Shown: positions 1-7,114, counted from the first letter of the stretch. The stretch: DNA of 7,981 nt from SZUA-117 sp964630795 (GCA_964630795.1 CAZVWF010000100.1:1-7981), one strand, 5' to 3'. Numbers and translations are program-made. The notes: generated by a model not told the origin, from the sequence alone.

Positions 1-3
1 CCC

Positions 4-762
4 ATGAACTTCGATAACAAGGTAGTCATCGTAACCGGCGCAGCCCGGGGTCTCGGCCAGGAGTATGCCCGACAGTTTGCCCGTCTCGGCGCCAGGGTCG
101 TCGCCTGCGACCTGCGTGACTGTAGCGACACGCTTGCGGCGGTTGAAGATGAAGGTGCAAAGGGGCTCGCCTTGAATACGGACGTCACCAGTGCCGAAAG
201 CACAAAGGAAATGGCGGCCGCAACGGTCGACGCATTTGGTGGCGTCGACATACTGATCAACAATGCCGCCCTCTACGGCAGCCTGACGTTCGCCCCTTTC
301 GACAAGCTCGATGAATCAGAATGGGATTCGACGATGGACGTCAATGTGAAAGGAATCTGGCAATGCTGCAAGGCGGTCGTGCCATCAATGCGTGAACGAG
401 ACGGCGGTGCGATCGTCAATATCAGCTCGCTTGCAGCAACATACGGTATGCCCAATGGACTGCATTACACGGCATCCAAGGCTGCCGTGATCGGGATCAC
501 CCGGGGCCTTGCCCGGGAAATCGGGCGCTTCAATATTCGTGTCAACACCGTCGCTCCCAATGTCGTCAATACAGACGCAACCAGTGAAGTTTTCGGCGAC
601 AAACGCGATAAAATTGTTGAAGTAACTTTGTCTCAGCAGGCTGTTCGCAAACCCCTCGAGACCGAAGATATCGTCGGCGCCGTCTTGTTTCTGGCGAGTG
701 ATATGAGCAAACTGACCACTGGCCAGACGCTGATGGTCGACGGCGGCACAGTCATGCTCTGA
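4..762 (+). CDS. SDR family oxidoreductase (classical short-chain dehydrogenase)
   Basis: This 252-residue protein has the length and motif order of a classical NAD(P)-dependent short-chain dehydrogenase. The glycine-rich cofactor motif TGAARGLG lies at residues 11-18. An acidic residue, D36, ends the second strand and by family knowledge favours NAD(H) over NADP(H). The NNAA motif is at 86-89, N114 is the structural/catalytic Asn, S142 the catalytic Ser, and YTASK (Y155, K159) the catalytic pair. The C-terminus carries the usual ASD...TGQTLMVDGG signature. One oddity is that the conserved Pro-Gly after the sixth strand reads Pro-Asn (APN, 185-187). The substrate cannot be told from the sequence; a secondary alcohol or 3-hydroxyacyl substrate would fit the family. 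The start lies only three bases into the window, so its promoter and ribosome site are outside. The N-terminus (MNFDNKVVIVTG) is a normal SDR beginning. Confidence 0.95.
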   Translation: MNFDNKVVIVTGAARGLGQEYARQFARLGARVVACDLRDCSDTLAAVEDEGAKGLALNTDVTSAESTKEMAAATVDAFGGVDILINNAALYGSLTFAPFDKLDESEWDSTMDVNVKGIWQCCKAVVPSMRERDGGAIVNISSLAATYGMPNGLHYTASKAAVIGITRGLAREIGRFNIRVNTVAPNVVNTDATSEVFGDKRDKIVEVTLSQQAVRKPLETEDIVGAVLFLASDMSKLTTGQTLMVDGGTVML

Positions 763-797
763 GCGCATTAACCACGTATAGCCAGGATCTAGCGAAA

Positions 798-1136
798 ATG
801 AAACTCGTTACCGCAATCGTTAAGCCCTTTCGCCTCGATGATGTCAGGAATGCATTGAGCGAGGTCGGCGTCCAGGGAGTGACCGTCAGCGAGGTCAAGG
901 GATTCGGTCGTCAACGGGGCCACACCGAGCTCTACCGCGGTGCGGAATACGTCGTCGACTTTCTGCCAAAAGCCAAAATTGAAGTAGCAGTCTCGGACGA
1001 GCGTCTGGACGAGGTGATCGAGGCCATCATCAACAGCGCCAGGACAGGCAAGGTGGGTGACGGCAAGATTTTTGTCAGTTCGCTGGAACAGGTCTGGCGA
1101 ATCCGTACCGGCGAAACCGGCGACAGCGCGATATAG
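798..1136 (+). CDS. glnK: P-II family nitrogen regulatory protein (GlnK-type)
   Basis: This is a full-length 112-residue P-II signal protein. P-II trimers bind ATP/ADP and 2-oxoglutarate and report nitrogen and carbon status to targets such as the ammonium channel AmtB, the NtrB kinase and the adenylyltransferase GlnE. The T-loop is intact (GHTELYRGAEYVVDFLPK, 41-58) and Y51 is the uridylylation site used by GlnD. The B-loop signature TGKVGDGKIF is at 83-92, and the C-loop residues R101 and R103 are present. The MKLVTAI start and the EVAVSDERLDEV stretch resemble GlnK more than GlnB, but the split between the two is not absolute. AGGA at 783-786 is a plausible though distant ribosome site. 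The gene follows the SDR by 35 bases with no visible terminator, so cotranscription is possible. The usual partner amtB is not next to it; the next gene is convergent. Confidence 0.96.
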   Translation: MKLVTAIVKPFRLDDVRNALSEVGVQGVTVSEVKGFGRQRGHTELYRGAEYVVDFLPKAKIEVAVSDERLDEVIEAIINSARTGKVGDGKIFVSSLEQVWRIRTGETGDSAI

Positions 1137-1154
1137 CGGCAGGCTTAGTCGCCG
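1118..1154. terminator. Possible bidirectional hairpin between convergent glnK and VOC genes
   Basis: A perfect 7-base inverted repeat, CGGCGAC at 1118-1124 and GTCGCCG at 1148-1154, encloses both stop codons of the convergent genes, which are only 8 bases apart. The 24-base loop contains a small inner pairing (CGC/GCG). There is no T-tract on either side, so this is not a classic intrinsic terminator. It is a weak candidate and may be chance in GC-rich sequence. Confidence 0.2.
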
Positions 1155-1516
1155 AAATAGAAAGCGTTCAGCTTGTTGCCGTCCAGATCGCGGAAATAGC
1201 CAGCGTAGAAATTATCCATGCGCTGACCGGGGGCACCCTCATCGGTACCGCCAAGTTCGAGCGCCCTGGCATACAACTCGTCGACCTTTTCTCGCGAATC
1301 CACTGCGATGGCGACCATTACACCGTTACCTACGGTCGCCTCATTGCCGTCATGCGGTCGACAAATCGAGATCGACGGGGCGCCCGGGCTTGTGCCCCAT
1401 ACAATGAAGGAATCCGATTCCATAAAGCGACCTGCGCCGAGCGTAGCCACGAGTTCATCGTAGAACTTCGCCGCTGCGTCGAAGTTATTGGTGCCAAGCA
1501 TTACGTATCCAATCAT
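1145..1516 (-). CDS. VOC family protein (glyoxalase/bleomycin-resistance fold)
   Basis: This 123-residue protein has one vicinal-oxygen-chelate module pair. It begins MIGYVMLGTNNFDAAAKFYD, the typical first strand and helix, and ends with GYFRDLDGNKLNAF (106-119), the usual last strand. The middle stretch VGNGVMVAIAVDSREKVDELY (62-82) opens the second half. In metal-dependent VOC enzymes the first strand gives a His and the last strand a Glu. Here the first strand has no His and the residue after DGNKL is Asn (N117), so canonical metal binding is doubtful; I recall the same DGNKLNAF ending as common in one VOC subfamily. The substrate is unknown. I chose the ATG at 1516 rather than an upstream in-frame ATG because GGAG sits 6 bases before it and homologous proteins start here. 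The gene lies 10 bases after the glycosylase stop, on the same strand. Confidence 0.9.
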   Translation of the reverse strand: MIGYVMLGTNNFDAAAKFYDELVATLGAGRFMESDSFIVWGTSPGAPSISICRPHDGNEATVGNGVMVAIAVDSREKVDELYARALELGGTDEGAPGQRMDNFYAGYFRDLDGNKLNAFYFGD

Positions 1517-1527
1517 CTTCTTCTCCT
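1517..1527 (-). promoter_or_regulatory. Shine-Dalgarno site of the VOC gene, overlapping the upstream stop codon
   Basis: Read on the minus strand, the last base of the glycosylase TAA stop starts the sequence AGGAG (1527-1523), followed by 6 bases and the VOC ATG at 1516. This strong site decides the VOC start and suggests translational coupling between the two genes. Confidence 0.8.
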
Positions 1528-1847
1528 TATCGCATATTTGCCGCGTCCTGAACGACCCGCCAGTGCTCGAGTTTCTCGTCAAACGTCATGGACGCATAAG
1601 CAGGACTGGTGGACGGCATTACCTGGTATCGGCGGGTATTGGAGCGCTTTTCGAGCGTCGGCACAACCAGTCTGTCAAACAATCGCGCCGCCTTCCGGCC
1701 GTTAAAACAGACGAGGGAAATGTCCGACTGCTCCCTGAAGAAACGGGCAAAGTTGTTCGGACGAGCCGTCGTTTCAACAATCGCTGAATCCATGCTGCCG
1801 GGCCGAACCGATGCGGCCAGCACATCCCAGATGGCAATGCGATGTTG
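1527..1847 (-). CDS. DNA-deoxyinosine (hypoxanthine) glycosylase, C-terminal part only
   Basis: The 106 residues between the N run and the stop at 1527 do not look like an acyl-CoA dehydrogenase. They match the C-terminal two thirds of the deoxyinosine/hypoxanthine-DNA glycosylases, a branch of the uracil-DNA glycosylase superfamily that removes deaminated adenine from DNA in base excision repair. The visible marks, in order, are IAIWDVLAASVRPGSMDSAI, then NNFARFF, a buried strand VCFNGRKAARLF, and the late motif PSTSPAYASMTFDEKL, the equivalent of the second active-site motif of the superfamily. The family is about 160-170 residues long, so roughly 55-60 N-terminal residues, including the first active-site motif and the start codon, lie in the gap. 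It precedes the VOC gene by 10 bases. The assignment rests on recognised motifs, not on a search. Confidence 0.82.
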   Translation of the reverse strand, partial: QHRIAIWDVLAASVRPGSMDSAIVETTARPNNFARFFREQSDISLVCFNGRKAARLFDRLVVPTLEKRSNTRRYQVMPSTSPAYASMTFDEKLEHWRVVQDAANMR

Positions 1848-1947
1848 NNNNNNNNNNNNNNNNNNNNNNNNNNNNNNNNNNNNNNNNNNNNNNNNNNNNN
1901 NNNNNNNNNNNNNNNNNNNNNNNNNNNNNNNNNNNNNNNNNNNNNNN
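1848..1947. other. Assembly gap (100 N)
   Basis: Exactly 100 undetermined bases. A round 100 is the usual placeholder for a scaffold gap of unknown size. The proteins on its two sides belong to different families and are each truncated at the gap. About 125-130 residues of the dehydrogenase and about 55-60 of the glycosylase are missing, so the true distance should be at least about 550 bases, assuming usual family lengths. Confidence 0.97.
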
Positions 1948-3350
1948 CGCATCTCATCGAGCAAAGCTTTCATCGCCCTGCCCTCGTCGGCGAGTATCTT
2001 GCGACCTACAAAATCCGCCGCCTGAATTCCCGTCGTACCTTCATAGATTGGCAGGATTCGCGCGTCGCGCAGGTGTTGCGCCGCGCCGGTTTCCTCAACG
2101 AAACCCATGCCGCCGTGAATCTGAATACCCAGCGACGTGAGGTCCTGTGCGGTCTCCGACAACCAACCCTTGATAATGGGCGTAAGAAGCGCGACCCGAG
2201 TCGCAGCGCGCTCCCGATCCCCGGCGTCGACGGCGTGGTGCGAACGATCAATCTCGGCACACATATTGTAGGACGCGCCACGCATCGCCTCGATTTGTGA
2301 CTTCATCAGAAGCAACATCCGTCGGACGTCCGCGTGATGAATGATAGTCACGCGGCCTTCCTTGCCGGGTGCCAGTCCCTGCACGCGATCACGTGCGTAG
2401 GCGCGTGCCAATTGATATGCCCGCTCGCTGAGAGAGACACCCTGCACACCAACTTCAAGCCGCGCCTGGTTCATCATCGTAAACATGTTGGCCATGCCAC
2501 GATTTTCTTCGCCAACGAGGTAGCCGATGGCGCCTGTCGATTCACCGAAGTTCATGACACAGGTCGGACTGGCGTGAATACCCAGTTTGTGTTCGACCGA
2601 GGCCGGATACACGTCGTTGCGATCACCGAGCGAACCGTCGTCATTTACGAGGTACTTGGGCACGAGGAACATTGATATGCCTCGAATGCCGTCAGGTGCA
2701 TCATCCAGTCGAGCCAATACAAGGTGGGCGGTATTCTCCGCGAGTGGATGATCACCCCACGTGATAAAGATTTTCGTACCGGTGAGGCGATAGTGATCGC
2801 CCTCCCTGACTGCCTTCGTCGAAATCGCCGCAAGATCGGATCCCGCATGCGGCTCCGACAACACCATCGTCCCTGACCATTCGCCACTGATCATCTTTGG
2901 CAGGAACTTTTGCTTCAAGTCATCAGAGGCATGTGCAGCAATGGCACCCGTCGCACCGCCAGTCAACATCGGACACAAAGCGAACGCCATGTTGGCGGAG
3001 TTCCATATCTCGAATGCCGCCAGGCCAACGACATGCGGAAAACCCATGCCGTCATAGGCCACAGACCCGGTCAGTGAAGGCCAGCCGTTCGTAACGAACT
3101 GTTGATACGCCTCGCTGAAGCCGTCCGGCACCTGCACCTGTCTGTCCACTACGCTGACGCCGGCCCGGTCTCCCGGGATGTTCAGCGGCGCCAGGATGTC
3201 ACGAGCGAAGTTGCCGGCCCCCTCCAGGACCTGGTCAACTGTGTCGCCGTCAATCGTTTCATACGCTGGCAGTTCCAGTACGCCATCAAGCCCGGCGAGT
3301 TCCCGGAGCGCGAAGCGCATGTCCTTAAGCGGTGCGTGGTATTCCGTCAT
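1948..3350 (-). CDS. Acyl-CoA dehydrogenase, DmdC/FadE-like large type, C-terminus lost in gap
   Basis: The 467 visible residues form the FAD-dependent core of an acyl-CoA dehydrogenase, which introduces a 2,3 double bond into an acyl-CoA and passes electrons to ETF. The start MTEYHAPLKDMRFALREL is typical of the large (about 590-600 residue) subfamily that includes 3-methylmercaptopropionyl-CoA dehydrogenase DmdC. Visible marks are the FAD/substrate motif TMVLSEPHAGSDL (161-173), the strand GTKIFITWGDH (191-201), the helical domain with QIHGGMGFVEETG (410-422), and YEGTTGIQA (436-444), where E437 is the expected catalytic base. The extra C-terminal domain of this subfamily should follow but is in the gap. 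The actual acyl substrate is unknown; DmdC-like sequence alone does not prove DMSP use. A weak AGG lies 4-5 bases before the ATG. It is divergent from lemA across 283 bases. Confidence 0.93.
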
Positions 3351-3633
3351 TACCTGGCCAGTCGACAGTTTTCGTTATAGCGCCAAGTCTGAACAAGCGG
3401 ACGACGAATTGGAATAGATGTTTCATGGCAGGCGCCTGCGAGAAATCGGCACAGGACCCTCCCGAAGTCAGTATTTTGACCGTCCCCGGACGTGGTTATT
3501 GCCTGCCGGCCCAGTCCGGCAACGCTGTACCGGCTTCGAAGGCCTTCCAGAACCGTCCAAAGGCTTTTTCCTAGTGAATTCCCGAACGAGGGTTTATCCT
3601 TACTGCCACTAGCCAATTACAGGGGGGTGAACT
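3351..3633. other. Divergent intergenic region between acyl-CoA dehydrogenase and lemA
   Basis: This 283-base stretch must hold the promoters of both divergent genes, but I find no convincing -35/-10 pair on either strand; TTGACC at 3476-3481 has only a poor -10 (TATTGC) at 15 bases. Symmetric elements are present: TGCCGG/CCGGCA (3504-3509 and 3516-3521) with a 6-base loop, and overlapping palindromes CTTCGAAG (3534-3541) and GAAGGCCTTC (3538-3547), which could be an operator. Short open frames here have no protein-like features. Confidence 0.5.
3621..3630 (+). promoter_or_regulatory. Strong Shine-Dalgarno site for the GTG start of lemA
   Basis: AGGGGGGTGA differs by one base from the ideal GGAGGTGA stretch and lies just upstream of the GTG at 3634. 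It supports the GTG as the true start, which also places the membrane helix right at the N-terminus. Confidence 0.8.
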
Positions 3634-4224
3634 GTGACGTCATTCCTGATTTTGCTTGCGGCGATTGCCGTGGTCATCTTTTACGCGATCAGTATTTACA
3701 ACAGCCTGATCAATCTCAGAAATCGTGTCAAAAACGCCTTTGCGCAGATTGATGTTCAACTGACACGTCGCCACGACCTTATCCCGAACCTGGTCGAAGC
3801 CGTGAAAGGCTACATGAAGCATGAACGCGAGACGCTCGAAGCTGTCATCAACGCCAGGAATTCGGCGGTTTCAAGCCTCGACGCTGCGAAAGCCGACCCC
3901 TCGAATGCCGCTGCCATCCAGCAGCTGGGTGAATCCGAAGGCGCCCTTGGGGCTGCGCTTGGCCGCCTCTTCGCCCTGTCCGAGGCCTATCCGGACCTCA
4001 AAGCCAACCAGAACATGATTCAGTTCCAGGAAGAACTGACCAGCACTGAGAACAAGGTCGCGTTTTCCCGCCAGGCATTTAATGATGCGGTTCTTGCCTA
4101 CAACAACAAGGCCGAAAATTTTCCCAACAACATCATCGCCGGCATGTTTCGCTTCGAGCTGGCGAGCTTTCTCGAAATCGATTCACCGGAGAAACGCGAA
4201 GTGCCTGAAGTCGATTTTTCCTGA
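3634..4224 (+). CDS. lemA: LemA family protein
   Basis: A 196-residue LemA protein of usual length. An N-terminal hydrophobic helix (about residues 3-22) anchors it, with a very short segment before it, and the rest is a helical bundle. The family signature is clear: YNSLINLRNRVKNAFAQID (22-40), then LTRRHDLIPNLVEAVKGYM (43-61), and the C-terminal AYNNKAENFPNNIIAGMF (155-172). The biochemical role of LemA is not established. In many bacteria the gene sits beside an M48 or HtpX-like peptidase or a TPM-domain protein, and it is thought to act at the membrane. Here an M48 peptidase gene follows after 27 bases, so the two are almost certainly cotranscribed. The GTG start has a strong ribosome site. 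Nothing is missing. Confidence 0.96.
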   Translation: MTSFLILLAAIAVVIFYAISIYNSLINLRNRVKNAFAQIDVQLTRRHDLIPNLVEAVKGYMKHERETLEAVINARNSAVSSLDAAKADPSNAAAIQQLGESEGALGAALGRLFALSEAYPDLKANQNMIQFQEELTSTENKVAFSRQAFNDAVLAYNNKAENFPNNIIAGMFRFELASFLEIDSPEKREVPEVDFS

Positions 4225-4251
4225 GCCGGCTGAGGCGCGGGAAGCGCTATC

Positions 4252-6150
4252 GTGAATTTTTTCGACGCCCAGGACCAGGCACGTCGCGCAACACGCTGGC
4301 TGGTCATTGTCTACATCGTTGCGACCGCACTGATCGTTGCCGGCATAACACTGGTGATCGCGGTTGGCATGACGGAGGCTGGCATCCAGCCTGATACCAG
4401 CGTGATTGCCGGGTCGGCGCTGGCGGCACTCGGGCTGATCGTCGGCTCCAGCCTGTTCAAGACGGCGAGGCTGTCGGGTGGTGGTGGCCAGGTGGCCCAG
4501 CAGATGGGTGGCACACTGGTGCCACCAAACACGACCGATCCTCAGCGGCAACGTCTTCGTAACGTGGTCGAGGAAATGTCGATCGCATCCGGCGTGCCGG
4601 TTCCTGACATCTACGTCCTGGAGGAAGAAGCCGGCATCAATGCTTTTGCTGCTGGCTTCAGTCCCGGGGATGCCGCGGTCGCCGTCACCCGTGGCACGCT
4701 CGAAGTCCTGAATCGCGAGGAATTGCAGGGAGTGGTTGCGCATGAATTCAGCCACATACTGAACGGCGACATGCGCCTTAATATCCGCATGATGGGCGTG
4801 CTGTTCGGCATCATGGTCGTTGGAATGATCGGCCGCGCGATCTTGCGCAGTGCGCGGTATTCGAGCTTTTCCTCGAGAAAGCGCAGCGGCAACAGTGGCG
4901 GCTTCCTGGCGATCGGGCTCGGACTCACAGTGCTCGGCTGGATCGGTGTGTTTTTCTCCCGGCTCATCAAGGCGGCGGTGTCCCGTCAGCGGGAATACCT
5001 GGCCGACGCTTCCGCGGTCCAGTTCACGCGGCAAACGGACGGAATCGCCAATGCGCTTAAAAAGATTGGCGGTTACTCACAACGTTCCTATGTACAGTCT
5101 GCGGACCCTGAAGAGGTCAGTCACATGCTGTTCGCGAACGGCATGCCGAAACTCTCATCGATGTTTGCGACGCATCCACCGCTGACCAAGCGCATCCAGG
5201 CACTCGAGCCGAATTTTCGTGAAACAGACTATCCTCATGTCGAGCACGGCCGGCAGCGTGCCCCCCTGCGCCCGGAAGCCGCCGCCGGTTTATCGGGTGA
5301 ACGGCAGGATACGCCGCAGGTCCCCGGGACACTGCCGGATGACGATATCGTCGCCTCTATCGGTAATCCGGGCCCGGAACACCTGGCGCTCGCGAGACAA
5401 CTGCATCGATCAATTCCCGCGGAACTCTTCCAGGCTGCACACTCCCCGAATGACGCCTATCACCTCGCGCTGGCCTTGATTATTGACGACGCACATGCAG
5501 ACCGGCAGCTCTCGCTGATCGACAGCCAGTTAGGCGATGAACGCGGCGCGCAGGTCCGGGGCTTCCATACAGGGCTCCAGTCCGTCGGACCCCGCTACCG
5601 GCTGCCCCTGTTGGAGATTTCTTTTCCGGCGCTCAAGCAACGGCTGGCGGAAAGCCTCGAGTTCCTCATCGATCTGATGCGAAAGCTGATGGAAATCGAT
5701 GGTGACATCGACCTGCGGGAGTACTGCTATTCGAGGATTATTGCCAGGCATCTCGAGCAAGCGGCAGCACCGGCGGCCGCCTCACGCAAGAATCGCGTAT
5801 CGAAAGACGCTGCGCGGCAGGCTGCCGTCGACCTGATACGCATCGTTGCCCACCAGGGCAGCAACAATCAGGCAGCGGAGAAAAGTGCCTGCAAAGCCGG
5901 CCTGCGCATATTCGGCGGCTGGGCCGGCGAAGTGGCCACCACGCCCGGCGACCACCGGTCTGTGCAGCGCCTGGACAACGCCCTCACCATCCTGAGTATG
6001 ATCAATCCCGCCGGCCGGAAGAGCCTGGTCGACGCGGTGACCGCCACGATCAGCCAGGACGATCGCCTGACCCTGCGCGAGGCCGAGCTGCTGCGAGCCA
6101 TCTGCGCCAGCCTGGAATGCCCGGTGCCACCCATTCTCTCGGCGACCTGA
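4252..6150 (+). CDS. HtpX-like M48 membrane metallopeptidase with long C-terminal TerB-like extension
   Basis: This 632-residue protein joins an M48 zinc peptidase to a long extension. Hydrophobic helices lie at about 16-38, 51-70, 180-198 and 217-237. The zinc site HEFSH is at 164-168 (H164, E165, H168), the third ligand is E248 in REYLADASAV (247-256), and FATHPPLTKRI (305-315) is the usual late M48 motif. HtpX itself is about 290 residues; the remaining 300 residues are an addition. Within it 330-365 is Pro/Gly-rich and likely a linker, and 370-630 is helical. Two acidic stretches, DGDIDLRE (483-490) and DDRLTLREAELLRAI (603-617), with the end CPVPPIL, recall the repeated DGxxxxxE pattern of TerB-like domains. 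By family knowledge it would degrade misfolded membrane proteins. The GTG start has CGGGAAG 7 bases upstream; the next in-frame Met is residue 40, inside the first hairpin. It is paired with lemA. Confidence 0.93.
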   Translation: MNFFDAQDQARRATRWLVIVYIVATALIVAGITLVIAVGMTEAGIQPDTSVIAGSALAALGLIVGSSLFKTARLSGGGGQVAQQMGGTLVPPNTTDPQRQRLRNVVEEMSIASGVPVPDIYVLEEEAGINAFAAGFSPGDAAVAVTRGTLEVLNREELQGVVAHEFSHILNGDMRLNIRMMGVLFGIMVVGMIGRAILRSARYSSFSSRKRSGNSGGFLAIGLGLTVLGWIGVFFSRLIKAAVSRQREYLADASAVQFTRQTDGIANALKKIGGYSQRSYVQSADPEEVSHMLFANGMPKLSSMFATHPPLTKRIQALEPNFRETDYPHVEHGRQRAPLRPEAAAGLSGERQDTPQVPGTLPDDDIVASIGNPGPEHLALARQLHRSIPAELFQAAHSPNDAYHLALALIIDDAHADRQLSLIDSQLGDERGAQVRGFHTGLQSVGPRYRLPLLEISFPALKQRLAESLEFLIDLMRKLMEIDGDIDLREYCYSRIIARHLEQAAAPAAASRKNRVSKDAARQAAVDLIRIVAHQGSNNQAAEKSACKAGLRIFGGWAGEVATTPGDHRSVQRLDNALTILSMINPAGRKSLVDAVTATISQDDRLTLREAELLRAICASLECPVPPILSAT

Positions 6151-6304
6151 AAACTCCCGAATTTCGGTGAGTCCGCCGCCAAAATGGCGTATTATGTCGC
6201 CCACGGTCGCCTTATTGGGCTGCCGGACTCTGACTTATTAAAGAGCTGTTAGCCTTGGGCGGCGACAGCGACTGATACCAATATTCGCACACGGGAATAG
6301 AATC
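6151..6304 (+). promoter_or_regulatory. Intergenic region with possible promoter for the SYLF gene
   Basis: The 154 bases after the M48 stop are AT-richer than their surroundings. Two -10-like hexamers are visible: TATTAT at 6190-6195, without a good -35, and TATTAA at 6236-6241, with a poor TTATTG at 6212-6217 (18-base spacing). No hairpin followed by a T-tract is present, so a terminator for the lemA-M48 unit is not shown. A new promoter here is an inference from the spacing. Confidence 0.25.
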
Positions 6305-7114
6305 ATGCGTATACGCCATTTACTCCTCGTCTTCCTCGTTGCCTCCGTGACTGCCGGGCCTGCCATGGCCGCCAGCAAGGAGGAGAACCGCGTACATGAC
6401 GCGACCGACATCGTCGATCAACTATTGCGCATTCCCGAGCAGCGCGTGCCGCCAGCGCTGCTCTCCAGGGCCTACGCGATTGCCGTGATCCCACGTGTCA
6501 TCAAGGTTGGCTTTGGCCTCGGCGCTCGCCATGGCAAGGGTGTCTTGGTGGTTCGCCAGGACGACAACACCTGGAGCAATCCGGCCTTCATCCGGCTGAC
6601 AGGTGGCAGTTTCGGCTTCCAGGCCGGGGCACAGTCCACAGATGTCATCCTGGTCTTCAAAACGCGTTCGAGCGTCGACGGCATTTCACAGGGCAAACTG
6701 ACGCTGGGTGCTGATGCATCCATCGCCGCCGGCCCTGTCGGCCGTTCTGCCGGCGCGCACACCGACGTGACATTCAAATCCGAGGTGTACTCCTATTCAA
6801 GGAGCCGCGGACTGTTTGCGGGTGTGGCACTCGAAGGCGCTGGCGTGACGATGGACAGAAAGGCCAATGCGGCTTTCTACGGATCCGCCCAGATTACGCC
6901 TGAACAGATTTTCGCCGGTTCCGGCAATGCTGCACCACAGGCTGCCAACAACTTTGTACAGGTCCTGAGTGCCCAGACGCAGCAATTGCCGATGCGCCCG
7001 GCAGCGGCAGCCGATGCGTCCGGTCAGCACAACCGGCAACCACAGAACCAGGAGATTTCGGAAGTGCGCACTTTCGGGATGGCGGCCAATCCTGAAGATC
7101 AACCGCGCGACTAA
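6305..7114 (+). CDS. SYLF (Ysc84/DUF500) domain lipid-binding protein, exported
   Basis: A 269-residue protein with a clear signal peptide: MRIRH, a hydrophobic stretch, and a likely cleavage after AMA (residue 22). The mature part carries a SYLF domain, known from eukaryotic Ysc84/SH3YL1 as a phosphoinositide-binding module and widespread in bacteria as a periplasmic or outer-membrane-associated domain of uncertain role. Typical stretches are AYAIAVIPRVIKVGFGLG (57-73), GKGVLVVR (78-84), TGGSFGFQAGAQSTDVILVF (99-118) and SRSRGLFAGVALEGAG (165-180), with FYG at 191-193. Residues from about 225 on are a Gln/Pro/Ala/Asn-rich tail without a recognised fold. There is no lipobox Cys in the signal peptide, so it is not a lipoprotein. 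The ribosome site is weak (GGGA, 6293-6296). It lies 34 bases before the MscS gene, and cotranscription with it is likely. Confidence 0.93.
   Translation: MRIRHLLLVFLVASVTAGPAMAASKEENRVHDATDIVDQLLRIPEQRVPPALLSRAYAIAVIPRVIKVGFGLGARHGKGVLVVRQDDNTWSNPAFIRLTGGSFGFQAGAQSTDVILVFKTRSSVDGISQGKLTLGADASIAAGPVGRSAGAHTDVTFKSEVYSYSRSRGLFAGVALEGAGVTMDRKANAAFYGSAQITPEQIFAGSGNAAPQAANNFVQVLSAQTQQLPMRPAAAADASGQHNRQPQNQEISEVRTFGMAANPEDQPRD

Noticed and set aside
1057..1407. 116-codon open frame on the plus strand across the glnK/VOC junction
   Set aside because: It overlaps two well-supported genes in another frame or strand and its translation is Arg/Pro-rich with no fold-like pattern.
1486..1582. Earlier start for the VOC gene at 1582
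   Set aside because: The extra 22 residues would overlap the glycosylase coding region, while the ATG at 1516 has an ideal ribosome site and matches the family's usual N-terminus.
3178..3612. Several short plus-strand frames between the acyl-CoA dehydrogenase and lemA
   Set aside because: No ribosome sites of note, low-quality Arg/Ser/Pro-rich translations, and partial overlap with the dehydrogenase gene; no evidence of a real small protein.
4183..5034. 283-codon open frame on the minus strand
   Set aside because: It lies antisense to the end of lemA and the catalytic part of the M48 gene, with a His/Asp/Arg-rich composition and no domain pattern; long antisense frames are expected in GC-rich genes.
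6139..6200. GGCGAC/GTCGCC inverted repeat after the M48 gene as a terminator
   Set aside because: The arms are about 50 bases apart and there is no T-tract, so it does not form a convincing intrinsic terminator.
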